Shown: positions 53,410 through 62,801, numbered from the stretch's first letter. The stretch: DNA of 64,000 nt from Herminiimonas sp. (GCA_028292265.1 JAQGMR010000071.1:62001-126000), one strand, 5' to 3'. Notes: generated by a model not told the origin, from the sequence alone. Numbers and translations are program-made.

Positions 53410-54573
53410 GTGAGGCAAAGCGATAAAAAAGGCGTCCGCGCGGTTGGCGGCCAGTGGGTCGGGTTGGTTGGCGGCATGGTGCTGGGCGCACTAGCGATGT
53501 ATGTCGCCGATCCCGACATGGGCCGGCGGCGCAGGGCCGCCATGCAGGAGAGGATGCGGGAGCTTGCCAGTCGCACCGGCGATGCGGTCAACGGCGTCAT
53601 GCGCGAAGCTGGAAGCCGTGCGAGTGGCGTCCAGTTTGGCGCCAGCCGGTTGCTTGGGCAGCAGCGCGTCATGCCGATCGACGATCATGTGCTTGAGGCC
53701 CGGGTTCGCTCCCGAATAAGTCGCTTGTCGACTGAGTTGGATCATGTCGGGGTAAGCGCGCGGCTCGGCACCGTAACGCTCAGGGGGCCCGTATCCGCCG
53801 TGGAAAAGAGCCGGCTGCTGGACCTGGTCGAGGGCATTCCAGGTGTCGAATACGTGCGCGATCGTCTGCAAGACGGGGACAGCAGTTCAAGTTTGGCTCG
53901 GATGGTTGGCGACAACGCGGCGACGCTGAAACTCGCGGCCGGCCTGGGTGTCGGCCTGCTCGCTTGCTATGCGGTCAGCCGGCGCGGTTCAGGTGGCATG
54001 CGCGCCGCCGCTGCAGGTTTCGGCATGCTGGCGGGGCTGCGCAACATGGACTGGCGCAAGTACTTCGGCTCGTCGGTTTCCGGCCAGCCGGTCGAGATTG
54101 AAAAACAGATACAGATTCAGGCTATGCCTGACGCGGTTTTCGACATCTGGAGCCGGATAGAAAACTTCCCGCAATTTATGTCCCACGTGCTGGAAGTTCG
54201 CGATTTGGGGCGCGGTCGCTCGCATTGGGCGGTGCGCGGGCCGGCCGGGTCCGACATTCAATGGAATGCCCAGTTGACCGAAATCCGGCGGCCAAGCCGG
54301 CTGGCATGGCAGAGTGAGCCGGGCGCCATGGTAGAAAACAGCGGCTCGGTCGACCTCGAGCCGCGTGGCGGCGGTACGCTCGCTACGGTATGCATTGCCT
54401 GGTCGCCGCCGGCCGGTGTGCTCGGGCAAAGCCTGGCCCTGCTTCTGGGCAGCGACCCGGAACGCCAGCTTGAAGAAGATCTGTTGCGCATGAAGCGCTT
54501 CATTGAGCGGGGCGTGCCGCAGCAGCAGGACACGGCGCCGCCGATGACAACGGCCAGGCAGATATTGCACTGA
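53410..54573 (+). CDS. BON plus SRPBCC (polyketide cyclase/START) domain protein
   Basis: A 387-residue protein. GTG start at 53410 after AAAGGAG. Residues 10-40 form a hydrophobic Gly-zipper-like segment (VGLVGGMVLGALAMYVADPDMGRRRR, as in YtxH-type proteins). About 105-170 is a BON domain (IDDHVLEARVRSRISRLS, VRDRLQDGD). A second hydrophobic Gly-rich stretch (about 180-215) is followed by an SRPBCC/cyclase domain (about 230-370: IQAMPDAVFDIWSRIENFPQFMSHV, HWAVRGPAGSDIQW). The fusion looks like an envelope or osmotic-stress protein with a lipid-binding pocket; function unproven. Confidence 0.82.
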   Translation: MRQSDKKGVRAVGGQWVGLVGGMVLGALAMYVADPDMGRRRRAAMQERMRELASRTGDAVNGVMREAGSRASGVQFGASRLLGQQRVMPIDDHVLEARVRSRISRLSTELDHVGVSARLGTVTLRGPVSAVEKSRLLDLVEGIPGVEYVRDRLQDGDSSSSLARMVGDNAATLKLAAGLGVGLLACYAVSRRGSGGMRAAAAGFGMLAGLRNMDWRKYFGSSVSGQPVEIEKQIQIQAMPDAVFDIWSRIENFPQFMSHVLEVRDLGRGRSHWAVRGPAGSDIQWNAQLTEIRRPSRLAWQSEPGAMVENSGSVDLEPRGGGTLATVCIAWSPPAGVLGQSLALLLGSDPERQLEEDLLRMKRFIERGVPQQQDTAPPMTTARQILH

Positions 54574-54696
54574 TTCGTCGCTGGCATTCCACGTTGTCCC
54601 GCATCGCCAGGTGGCAATGAGAATTGCCGTGCAAACGCCTCGCGCCGTGCGCTGGCATAATCCGACCGGTCCTGCATCGTGCGGACCATCCCGTTA

Positions 54697-54718
54697 GCCG
54701 ACACGACAGCGTGTCGGC
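54697..54718 (+). terminator. Stem-loop upstream of the FMN reductase gene
   Basis: A 9-base perfect stem (GCCGACACG / CGTGTCGGC) with ACAG loop. A T-run (TTTTTT, 54729-54734) follows after about ten bases. It may end the upstream transcript or act in the FMN reductase leader, whose ATG is 28 bases after the stem. Confidence 0.45.
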
Positions 54719-54745
54719 AACACTCCCATTTTTTGAAGGAATCCA

Positions 54746-55306
54746 ATGAGCGCACCGCTTCACATTCTCGGCATTTCAGGCAGTCTTCGCAAAAACTCCT
54801 ATAACTCCGCCGCACTGCGCGCGGCAAGCGAATTGCTGCCGGAAGGCGTCACCATGGAGATTTTCGATCTGTCCTCTATTCCGATGTACAACGACGATGT
54901 GCGGGAGCAAGGGTATCCGGCCGCGGTGCAGACTCTGCGAGAGAAGATTGCGACCGCCGACGCGGTACTGATTGCGACGCCGGAATACAACTATTCGGTA
55001 CCGGGCATGTTGAAGAATGCGATCGACTGGGCATCACGTCCGCCCAGCCAGCCATTCGACGGCAAGCCGATCGGCATCATCGGCGCATCGCCCGGCGTGC
55101 TCGGTACCGCGCGGGCGCAATACCACCTTCGGCAGATGTTCGTGTTCATGAATGGAATGGTATTGAACCGGCCGGAAGTCATGATTGGCGCAGCCAATAC
55201 GAAGTTCGACGCCAATGGCAAGTTGACTGACGCCGTCACGCGCGACTTCCTGCAAAAATTCCTGGTGTCACTGGCCGCCTGGTCGCGCCGCATGAAGCCG
55301 TCCTGA
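54746..55306 (+). CDS. NADPH-dependent FMN reductase (quinone/chromate reductase-like)
   Basis: A 186-residue flavodoxin-fold enzyme. The FMN phosphate loop is GISGSLRKNSYNSAA, and PEYNYSVPGMLKNAIDWASR is the second FMN-contact motif, as in ChrR/YieF and ArsH-type reductases. These reduce quinones, metals or azo compounds as protection against oxidative stress. GAAGGA precedes the ATG at 54746. Confidence 0.9.
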   Translation: MSAPLHILGISGSLRKNSYNSAALRAASELLPEGVTMEIFDLSSIPMYNDDVREQGYPAAVQTLREKIATADAVLIATPEYNYSVPGMLKNAIDWASRPPSQPFDGKPIGIIGASPGVLGTARAQYHLRQMFVFMNGMVLNRPEVMIGAANTKFDANGKLTDAVTRDFLQKFLVSLAAWSRRMKPS

Positions 55307-55438
55307 GTCCTTTGCGTCGATTTGCTTCGCTGGCCCCGCTGGACTCGCCGCAGGCGATCCCGGGGCCTGTGGAACTTGGTGTGCAATGCCTTATCCAATC
55401 CGGCCCGGGACGGCCCGGCGTTATGAGCGGAGAGAACC

Positions 55439-55765
55439 ATGATGCAGACCAGCGAAATACAGCAACGCTTCCAGCACATCGAACAAACCATTCACCAGGC
55501 GGCACAGGCATGTCAGGCGGCGGGCAATGTTCCGACGGATCTCAAGACTTGCGTTCAGGAGTTGGATCAGAAAACCGGACAGGCGCGCCAAACAATGCAG
55601 TCGCAGAACGAAGACCAATTGCGTCAGTGCGTGGATGATCTGGAGCAAATGGGTGATCGTGCGAAGGATGCATGCGAACGCGCGGGCAATGTCGAGCCCG
55701 CGGTCAAGAGTGCGGTGATGCAGGCGCACCGCGAATTGTCTGACCTCAAGCATCAGATGCACTGA
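55439..55765 (+). CDS. Small helical protein, unrecognised
   Basis: A 108-residue protein made almost wholly of helix and rich in Gln, Ala, Glu and Asp, with heptad-like spacing suggesting a coiled coil (QEDQLRQCVDDLEQMGDRAK region). Three Cys residues are present (AACQAAGN, KTCVQEL, QCVDDL, DACERAG segments). No signal peptide or membrane helix. I do not recognise a family. GGAGAG precedes the ATG. It lies in a group of small envelope and stress-type genes. Confidence 0.7.
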   Translation: MMQTSEIQQRFQHIEQTIHQAAQACQAAGNVPTDLKTCVQELDQKTGQARQTMQSQNEDQLRQCVDDLEQMGDRAKDACERAGNVEPAVKSAVMQAHRELSDLKHQMH

Positions 55766-55868
55766 GCCCTGACGCGGCATGGCACGCGCGCCGGCGCCCC
55801 CCAGCGCCAGTCTTTAACCACGGCGCCTGATGCGGTCCTCGCACCGGCGCCATTCAAGCCTCGACAAT

Positions 55869-56207
55869 CTACTGCTTTGCGCCTTTCGTATCCGGAACGG
55901 AATGGTTGTTGACCTGTCCCGCCATCGGCATGGACGTGCTTTCCTGCTGCTTGCTCAGCTCTTTTGGCACAGCCTGGGATTGCTTTTCGTCGTTCGACGT
56001 CGTCGATGCGACCGGGGCTGATGGCGGTATTGCGGCGTCCGACGCTGGCAGATTGGCGGGTGGCAGGGCGACCGATTTTCCTTCACCTGGCGATGCGCTG
56101 GTTGCGCCCGCAATCGGCTTCGGATTGTCGCCAGTCCGGTTGCATGCGCCCAACGCCATGCATAGACAGATTGCGATTCCGCTGATGATTCTGGTCTGCT
56201 GATCCAT
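55869..56207 (-). CDS. Small lipoprotein, unrecognised
   Basis: A 112-residue lipoprotein with signal peptide MDQQTRIISGIAICLCMALG and lipobox ALGAC. The mature part is disordered-looking, rich in Ser, Pro, Ala and Gln (ALPPANLPASDAAIPPSAP), without a recognised domain. The ATG at 56207 follows GAGGGGG. Function unknown. Confidence 0.75.
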   Translation of the reverse strand: MDQQTRIISGIAICLCMALGACNRTGDNPKPIAGATSASPGEGKSVALPPANLPASDAAIPPSAPVASTTSNDEKQSQAVPKELSKQQESTSMPMAGQVNNHSVPDTKGAKQ

Positions 56208-56310
56208 GTGACCCCCTCGGTTATTAGGTTTCTGGATTGGGCGCCCACGCCATTTCGCCCAGACCGCGCACGGCTCCGATGGCGGAATACCCAAGTCAAA
56301 TTTCTCACGT

Positions 56311-56346
56311 CAAAAAACGCCTTTCGCAATGCTTGCCGAAAGGCGT
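56311..56346 (-). terminator. Intrinsic terminator of the DUF883-like gene
   Basis: Read on the minus strand: ACGCCTTTCG (56346-56337), ten-base loop, CGAAAGGCGT (56326-56317), then TTTTT (56316-56312). It lies 27 bases after the stop of the DUF883-like gene and before the small lipoprotein gene. Confidence 0.85.
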
Positions 56347-56372
56347 ATCTACGACTGTGCGCAGCGCTGCGT

Positions 56373-56720
56373 CTAACGTGAGAACAGCAGATGACGCAGC
56401 ACGAAGCCGGCGGCCAGTGCGACCGCAAGCGCCGCTACCGGGCGCTCACGGATCTGGTCGCGTGCTTCGCCAACCCACTGGCCCTGCAGGTCACGATATT
56501 GCGAGGCCTTGTCGGACAGGCTGGAAGCAGCCTGGGAAGCAACGCCGGAAAGCCTGTCCACTGTCTGATGCGCCTTCTCGGAAAGCCGGTCTACCGAGGG
56601 GCGTACTTCCTGCGACACCTTGTCGATGGTGTCGTGGGCTGTGGATTGCGCCTGGTCGACGTTCGTACCCCAGGTGCCGTTTGAGCTACCGGAAGAAGGA
56701 ATAATTTTTGGTGTTTCCAT
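56373..56720 (-). CDS. DUF883/ElaB/YqjD-like membrane-anchored protein
   Basis: A 115-residue protein with a helical cytoplasmic body (about 20-85, many Ala/Gln/Ser and amphipathic) and a C-terminal membrane anchor (RPVAALAVALAAGFVLRHLL) with a short basic end. This is the layout of the DUF883/ElaB/YqjD family, some members of which bind ribosomes at the membrane in stationary phase. The start is the ATG at 56720 behind AAAGGA. A terminator follows. Confidence 0.82.
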   Translation of the reverse strand: METPKIIPSSGSSNGTWGTNVDQAQSTAHDTIDKVSQEVRPSVDRLSEKAHQTVDRLSGVASQAASSLSDKASQYRDLQGQWVGEARDQIRERPVAALAVALAAGFVLRHLLFSR

Positions 56721-57000
56721 GTTGTCGTCCTTTCGAGTTGTAATGGTTGCCGGATCAATTGCAGTCTCGGTACGAGACATTAAATCGAAGCGCCACGGGT
56801 TTCGGTGCGACAGCGAACACTGCAGGAGGAATAAGCATTAAAGTTGACGAAGGTCAGTCTTAATGCACGCCTTCCGGCTTGACGAGAGGCGAAATTGAAC
56901 CAGTTCGCCCTCATTGCCACATGCGTTGTAAGCCGGCCCTGCACGTGTGACCACGGACAAGTCCTTAAATTCAACAAATTAACAGTCACAAGGAAATTTC

Positions 57001-59016
57001 ATGACGGAAGAAAATCGCCTGCTCTGGACGCCGTCGTCAGAACGCGTTGCACGCAGCAACCTCCATCGCTTCATGAACTGGCTGGAACAGAACAAGGGAC
57101 TTACGCGGAACCAGGAACTGCATGACTACAACGCGCTCTGGCAATGGTCGGTCACGCATATCGAAGACTTCTGGGAATCCACGTGGCAATATTTCGACGT
57201 GCAGACATCGGCGCCCTATAGCGCCGCTCTGGACTCGCATGCCATGCCGGGAGCGAAATGGTTCTCCGGCGCCCGTCTGAATTTTGCAGAGCGGCTATTT
57301 CGCTTCAATAAAGACGATCCAGAAAAGGCTGCGATTATTTCGCAGTCCGAACTGCGGCCGCTGACCCAGCTCAGCTGGGGCGAGCTTCAATCGCAGGTGA
57401 CCGCGGTCGCAAACACGCTGCGCGCACTTGGCATCGGGCCGGGCGACCGGGTAGTGGCCTACCTTCCCAACATCGCCGAAACCGCCGTGGCGTTTTTCGC
57501 TTGCGCCAGCATCGGCGCAATCTGGTCCAGCTGTTCACCCGACATGGGCAGTGCAAGCGTTCTCGACCGCTTCCGGCAAATCGATCCCAAGCTGCTGCTT
57601 ACGGTAGATGGCTACCGCTACGGCGGCAAGGACTTCGACCGCATGAGCGTGGTGCGTGCCATGCGTGAGGCACTGCCCACCTTGACGCACACAGTGTTCC
57701 TCCCCTACCTCGACCGGACGGCCACTCTGGAAGGTGCAATCCCGTGGCAAGCATTGCTCGATCATCCTGCCGCGCAGTCCGGTGAAATCCGATTTGAGCA
57801 AGTACCGTTCGATCATCCCCTGTGGATTCTCTATTCGTCCGGAACCACCGGCATGCCCAAGCCTATTGTGCACGGGCACGGCGGCACCTTGATCGAAACC
57901 CTGAAGGGCCACGCGCTCCACCTGGATCTTGGGCCGGATGATCGCTTCCTGTGGTTTTCCACTACAGGCTGGATCATGTGGAATTCACAGATCATGGGCT
58001 TGCTGGTCGGCGCCACGATCTGCATCTTCGATGGCAACCCCGGCTACCCGGATCTCGGCACGCTATGGAAATTCGCGGAGCGCACCGGCGTCACCTTCTT
58101 TGGCGCAGGCGCGGCCTATTACGCAAACTGCAAGAAGGCCGGCATTGAACCCCGCAAGATCGCAGACCTCTCAAGGCTGGTCTCCGTCGGGTCAACCGGC
58201 TCGCCACTGCCGGCAGACTGCTACGAATGGATCTACCGCGAGGTCGGCAGCGACGTCATGCTGGCAGCCATCAGCGGCGGTACAGACATTGTGGCCGCGT
58301 TCGTCGGCGCCTGTCCTGTCATGCCGCTGTACTCAGGCGAGATGCAATGTCGCGGACTGGGTATCGCGGTGTTCGCGTTTGACGAGCAGGGCAGGGCGCT
58401 GGAAGACGAGGTCGGCGAACTCGTGGTGACCGAGCCGATGCCCTCCATGCCGCTCTATTTCTGGAATGACGCCGGCAACCAGCGCTACCACGAGAGCTAT
58501 TTCGACGTCTATCCCGGGCTTTGGCGCCATGGCGACTGGATCCGCATCACGGCGCATGGCGGCGCCATTATCTACGGCCGCTCCGACACCACCATCAACC
58601 GCCACGGCATACGCATGGGGACGGCAGAGATATATCGGGTGGTGGAGGCACAGCCGGAAATTCTCGACAGCCTCGTGGTCGATCTGGAATACCTGGGACG
58701 TGAATCCTGGATGCCGCTGTTCGTGGTTCTGCGGCCCGACACGACGCTCGACGCCGCACTTGAGCAACGCATTCGCCACCAGATCCGCACCGCGCTGTCG
58801 GCGCGACATGTGCCCGACGCCATCATCGCGGTGGCAGAAGTGCCGCGCACGCTCACCGGGAAAAAGATGGAACTGCCGATCAAGAACCTCCTGTTGGGCA
58901 AGCCAATAGAAAAGATCGCGAACCGGGACGCGATGAGCAATCCGGAGTGCCTTGTCTTTTACAGCGACTATGCGCGGCAGCGAATGAGCGAAACGCCCAC
59001 CGATCCAAAGACTTGA
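57001..59016 (+). CDS. Acetoacetate-CoA ligase
   Basis: A 671-residue ANL-superfamily enzyme. The long N-terminal domain (ACAS_N-like, NALWQWSVTHIEDFWES) and the AMP-binding core (P-loop YSSGTTGMPKPIVHGHGG, about residue 280) fit acetoacetyl-CoA synthetase, which activates acetoacetate for use as carbon source or in PHB-related metabolism. The C-terminal hinge is GRSDTTINRHGIRMG and the catalytic Lys is in LTGKKMELPIK. AAGGAA precedes the ATG at 57001. It stands alone on the plus strand. Confidence 0.9.
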   Translation: MTEENRLLWTPSSERVARSNLHRFMNWLEQNKGLTRNQELHDYNALWQWSVTHIEDFWESTWQYFDVQTSAPYSAALDSHAMPGAKWFSGARLNFAERLFRFNKDDPEKAAIISQSELRPLTQLSWGELQSQVTAVANTLRALGIGPGDRVVAYLPNIAETAVAFFACASIGAIWSSCSPDMGSASVLDRFRQIDPKLLLTVDGYRYGGKDFDRMSVVRAMREALPTLTHTVFLPYLDRTATLEGAIPWQALLDHPAAQSGEIRFEQVPFDHPLWILYSSGTTGMPKPIVHGHGGTLIETLKGHALHLDLGPDDRFLWFSTTGWIMWNSQIMGLLVGATICIFDGNPGYPDLGTLWKFAERTGVTFFGAGAAYYANCKKAGIEPRKIADLSRLVSVGSTGSPLPADCYEWIYREVGSDVMLAAISGGTDIVAAFVGACPVMPLYSGEMQCRGLGIAVFAFDEQGRALEDEVGELVVTEPMPSMPLYFWNDAGNQRYHESYFDVYPGLWRHGDWIRITAHGGAIIYGRSDTTINRHGIRMGTAEIYRVVEAQPEILDSLVVDLEYLGRESWMPLFVVLRPDTTLDAALEQRIRHQIRTALSARHVPDAIIAVAEVPRTLTGKKMELPIKNLLLGKPIEKIANRDAMSNPECLVFYSDYARQRMSETPTDPKT

Positions 59017-59107
59017 TGGCCTGGCCATTAACCCGTGGGGAGTGCGGCGACTATCGCGACCGGTGCGCGCTTAACGGGGCAACCGCGGCCGCCTTTGCTA
59101 TTTGATG

Positions 59108-61219
59108 CTACTTGACTCTGCGCGCCGGCCGCAATTGATTATCGTTTGCTGCAGCGGCCACGCCAGCTCGTGGCTTTGTTGCGGTAGCGACTGGCGCAGC
59201 GGCCGCGGGAGGCTTCGAGTTTTGTCCCGCTGCGCGCGCGGCGACGACGCGGTTCCTTTCAAACACGACCGCACAGGGATTATTGCGCTCGTTGCTGGCA
59301 TCCCAAACGGCGGTCGCAACGAGGCTGGCACCGCCAGTCACTATTGCAGCGCCGATGCGTGCCAGCGCGGACGGCGCCCCGGCCGGGTCGAGGCTGATCG
59401 ACGGATGATTAACCGGACCGGCAAGGCGCACGTCGCCGGCGATATTGGTCACACCAAGGCTGACCCCCGAGCGCGCCACGATGCGTCCCCGCCAGTCGAC
59501 CTGCTGGCGCTTGAGGTCCAGCACCCCGCTGCCAAGCCATTGGCTGGCTTCGCTGCGTGCGCCGGCCACGGGTTGGCCCGTCGCCACGCCATTCGCGAAT
59601 GCCAGCACGGTGCCGAAGCACGCCAATTCAACCCGGTCCGCGTTGGCCGATGAGAATAGCGGCGCGAAGCCCACCAGCAGCGCCTCGGCTTCATGGGCGC
59701 CGGATGACAGGATGTGCGCCGGACCGACCCGGACAGAAACCGGTCCACTAAGTGAGGCAGTCATTTCCTTCATGCTCGCGCCGCTGGCCGTGACCGCCGC
59801 GTTCAAGTCGGACGGTCCGCCGGTCAAGGGCACCTTGCGGCCGCGTTGCGAAAACCATTTTTCCAGCAACATGCCGTGTCCCGAAAAATGCAGACGCGCA
59901 CTTCTTGCATGGGGGTCGAGCAGCAATTGTCCGGAAGCCTTGCCACCCAGCAGATCGAAGGCATAGTGGCTGATGTCGAGCTTGTTGCCAGAGAAGTGCC
60001 AATGCGTGTCGGTGTTGGTCAATTCGACGCCGGAGCGCAGCCGGGCCCAGCCTATGCGCGCATCCACCGTGCCCTCGCTGCCGTCCATGGCGAGCAGCGC
60101 GGGCCATGCCAGCGGTTGCACCGGAAAGGCACCGTCGTCCAGCTTGTGGGGTGGCGGCGGCAGACCGGCATCTTGCGCTGCTCGTGCCCAGTCCAGGCGA
60201 TCCACTGCAAGGCTTGCGCTAAAAGATCGCCGCGGATGCGTCAGTGCGACGCTGGCCTTGCCGCTGATGCGCATTGCGCCAAGCTGAAATACGAGATCGC
60301 TGATGTCCACCTTGCCGGCTTTTTCGGCGAGATTGGCCGTGATGGAAAGCGGCGCAACCGCGCCGTGGCGGATGTCGAAAAACCCGAAGAGCGCCGCCAT
60401 GGACTTGGCGTCGAAGCGCATCTTGAGTTGCGCACCAAAGGGGTCGGCGCTGAGCGGAAAGCGGCCGGCCATGGTCAGCACTGCATCGCCCCATTCGGCG
60501 CGGAGAGCACCTTCTGAAGTGGCTTGCTTCTCGCCGAATCGGGAAATGTCGGCAATTTCGAAATGGGTCCGCATCGGGTTCGACTCACGCAACACGCTGG
60601 CATCCACCACCAGGTTGCGACCGCCGCTTTGGGCGCTTGCGGTCAGTTCGTCGATGTGCCAGCTGGATGGCGCCTTGTCAGCGACCCGATAATGGATATC
60701 GACATTGCGCAGGCGTACGCCGCGCAATGCGGCCGGGTCGAAGATGTCCTGCCGTACCGCCTGCGCCGGACCGTTGTGCTTGATTTCCCACGTCTTGCTG
60801 CCGTCGCGCATTACTTCGAGGTTGAGCCGCAAGCCGTCAACGGTCAGCCTGGAAAGCGCGATCTGGCCGCTGAGCAGAGGAAGCAGTTCGAGGCGCATTG
60901 TCACCAGTTCGGCCTCAATCAGCGCGCTTTCGCTTGCGCCGGCCGGATTGGACAGCGTGACACGATGCGCGCGCAACGACGGCGTTGGCAGCAGGCGAAC
61001 GCCAAGGTCGCCGATAACCAGGTCGCGCGACCATAGTGTACGCACCCGGTCGCGTGCCACGGACTTGACGTGGTCGATGTCGAGCAATGCACGAAGGCCG
61101 AGGCCGGTGGCCACCACGACCAGCACGATCACCCCGATGGTCCACAACGCATTGCGGCGCCAGCGTCTCTTTCGCGCTGGAGTTTTCCCAGCAGGTGTAC
61201 GAGGGTCGTTTGGTTCCAC
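59108..61219 (-). CDS. AsmA-family protein (putative envelope lipid-transport bridge)
   Basis: A 703-residue inner-membrane-anchored protein. A basic N-terminus (RKRRWRRNALW) and one helix (TIGVIVLVVVATGLGLRALL) are followed by an AsmA N-terminal domain (SLRAHRVTLSNPAG, LTVDGLRLNLEV) and a long beta-rich periplasmic part with the AsmA C-terminal motif (LDLKRQQVDWRGRI, GVTNIAGDVRLAGPVNHPSISLDP). Such proteins are thought to form groove-shaped bridges moving phospholipids between membranes. The Ala/Pro/Lys tail is low complexity. It lies next to a tandem repeat. Confidence 0.88.
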   Translation of the reverse strand: MEPNDPRTPAGKTPARKRRWRRNALWTIGVIVLVVVATGLGLRALLDIDHVKSVARDRVRTLWSRDLVIGDLGVRLLPTPSLRAHRVTLSNPAGASESALIEAELVTMRLELLPLLSGQIALSRLTVDGLRLNLEVMRDGSKTWEIKHNGPAQAVRQDIFDPAALRGVRLRNVDIHYRVADKAPSSWHIDELTASAQSGGRNLVVDASVLRESNPMRTHFEIADISRFGEKQATSEGALRAEWGDAVLTMAGRFPLSADPFGAQLKMRFDAKSMAALFGFFDIRHGAVAPLSITANLAEKAGKVDISDLVFQLGAMRISGKASVALTHPRRSFSASLAVDRLDWARAAQDAGLPPPPHKLDDGAFPVQPLAWPALLAMDGSEGTVDARIGWARLRSGVELTNTDTHWHFSGNKLDISHYAFDLLGGKASGQLLLDPHARSARLHFSGHGMLLEKWFSQRGRKVPLTGGPSDLNAAVTASGASMKEMTASLSGPVSVRVGPAHILSSGAHEAEALLVGFAPLFSSANADRVELACFGTVLAFANGVATGQPVAGARSEASQWLGSGVLDLKRQQVDWRGRIVARSGVSLGVTNIAGDVRLAGPVNHPSISLDPAGAPSALARIGAAIVTGGASLVATAVWDASNERNNPCAVVFERNRVVAARAAGQNSKPPAAAAPVATATKPRAGVAAAANDNQLRPARRVK

Positions 61220-61448
61220 GAGGGCAGCAGAGAAAAGAGCCTTCAGGCATTTTACGCAAGTCGGGGAAGGCGAGGCCGTCGAATCGATATTTCTGGCCCC
61301 GCATCAAGCTTGCAAATGCGGCTTTCCAAGTGGCAATGCCGGAATGCCGGGAATTTTGCCAATACGGTTGACGCCGAATCGGATGCCGTTACGACAGAGC
61401 GGCGGCAAAGCGCGGCAAGACGCAGCAAGACGCGGCAACAAGGTAGGA

Positions 61449-61591
61449 CAGGCGGCGACAAACAGCGGGGGCGACAGACAGCGCGCGACAGACAGGGGCG
61501 ACAGACAGGGGCGACAGACGGGGGCGACAGACGGGAGGCGAGAGACAGGGAGGCGAGAGACAGGGGACGAGAGACATGGGACGACAAACAG
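61449..61591. repeat. 13-15-bp tandem repeat array of the type GGGGCGACAGACA
   Basis: About ten imperfect copies of a GGGGCGACAGACA-like unit (13-15 bases), for example at 61478, 61493, 61506 and 61519, drifting to GGGAGGCGAGAGACA toward the right. It fills most of the gap between the AsmA-like start (61219) and the DUF429 stop (61600). The open frames through it on both strands are periodic and low in complexity. Confidence 0.85.
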
Positions 61592-61599
61592 CAGCTTGT

Positions 61600-62469
61600 T
61601 TACGCTCCGACGATCCACCCTTCAAGCGGGTCGAATTCCGGCAGGCCGAAGCCAGCATCCCGCCGCTGCCAACCCCAGGCGGCAAGTACCCCGCACAAGG
61701 CAGCATCGAGCAGGTCGCCACTGCCGTCGTGGAGGAGGGCTTCCCGGTGAGCGCCGGCATCAAGGCGAACGCCAAGGCGCGTCGCGCCCTGTTCCAAGGC
61801 CTCGACAATGGCAACGCGCGCCGCAAGTCGCGCAGCGGTCTGACGACTCCGCTCGTCGCTTTTGTAGGAGGCGCGCGTCACCATGCGTGCGACCATGCCT
61901 GGATAGGCTTCGAGCGCAATGCGGTCCGGATCTCCAGCATGCAGGCGATGCAGTGTCACGCCGGCGTCAAGCAGCAGCGGCACGCCGGCGTGCAGCATCC
62001 AGGCGACCGGCGGATTGACCCACTTCATCGGCGAAGAAGAGCCTGCGGGCAAGTCGGTCGCACGATGGGCGAACTTGCTTCCAGCCGGTCTTCCATTGCA
62101 GAACGTGCGAAACACCTCCCGCAATTCACTGCGGCTGAAGCGGCAGAAATGGTGCATTAGCGGTTCCCACTGCAAAGGCCATCCGAGGTGCGCTACCAGT
62201 TCGCGCGGCAGGGAGAACGGCAGGTCGAATGCGCCCAGCCAGGGGCCGGGCTGCTTCAGCCAGGCGCTGAAGGCGACGAAGTCGTGCAGGCGGGTGAGAG
62301 AGTCCAGCACAAAGGTGTTGCCCTCTGCGTGTCCGGACGCGATGGTGATTGCCTTGCGAGCACTTGGAGCAGACGTGAAATCGACACCGTGCAGAAGCGT
62401 CGTTGGCAGCCCGATCTGCGGCAGACTACCGGCCGCGCTGGCTGCCGGAACGCGGCTGCCGGCATTCAT
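61600..62469 (-). CDS. DUF429 domain protein
   Basis: A 289-residue protein matching DUF429: LHGVDFTSAPSARKAITIASG at the start, LGAFDLPFSLPRELVAHLGWP and LEAYPGMVARMV in the middle, and DAALCGVLAAWGW near the end. The conserved Asp in GVDF and the DLLDA acidic motif suggest an RNase H-like fold, but no function is established. The ATG at 62469 gives the family start, though with no clear ribosome binding site. The stop borders the tandem repeat. Confidence 0.8.
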   Translation of the reverse strand: MNAGSRVPAASAAGSLPQIGLPTTLLHGVDFTSAPSARKAITIASGHAEGNTFVLDSLTRLHDFVAFSAWLKQPGPWLGAFDLPFSLPRELVAHLGWPLQWEPLMHHFCRFSRSELREVFRTFCNGRPAGSKFAHRATDLPAGSSSPMKWVNPPVAWMLHAGVPLLLDAGVTLHRLHAGDPDRIALEAYPGMVARMVTRASYKSDERSRQTAARLAARVAIVEALEQGATRLGVRLDAGAHREALLHDGSGDLLDAALCGVLAAWGWQRRDAGFGLPEFDPLEGWIVGA

Positions 62470-62545
62470 TGGCCGACCGGCACCGCCAGAAGGTGGTCTG
62501 GCGGCGCAAGGCACGTCGGCAGGGCACGTCGGCAGGCCACTGACA

Positions 62546-62800
62546 TCAGCGTGCGTCCGGAAGCACCACGTTGACGTCAAGGACTTCCAGGTTGCCCTGG
62601 CGGTCGAGCGAAAGCTTGATGTCTTCGGCGTTGACCTTTGTGTACTTCGAAATGACCGCGATCAGTTCCTTGTGCAGGGCCGGCAGGAAGTCCGGCCCGG
62701 CGGTGCCGTTGCGTTCGCGCGCGATGATGATCTGCAGCCTTTCCTTGGCCGCAACGGCGGATTTTGGTTTGCTGTTGAAAAGGAAGGAAAGCAGGGCCAT
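62546..62800 (-). CDS. minE: Cell division topological specificity factor MinE
   Basis: An 84-residue MinE. The N-terminal MinD-binding helix is [32 protein letters not shown]; the C-terminal dimer domain is [15 protein letters not shown] and [11 protein letters not shown]. It drives MinD off the membrane and makes the Min oscillation. It starts one base after the minD stop. Confidence 0.96.
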   Translation of the reverse strand: MALLSFLFNSKPKSAVAAKERLQIIIARERNGTAGPDFLPALHKELIAVISKYTKVNAEDIKLSLDRQGNLEVLDVNVVLPDAR

Positions 62801-62801
62801 G

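Noticed and set aside
60705-62018. 437-codon plus-strand open frame
   Set aside because: Antisense to the AsmA-like gene and running through a tandem repeat; the product is Arg-rich and periodic.
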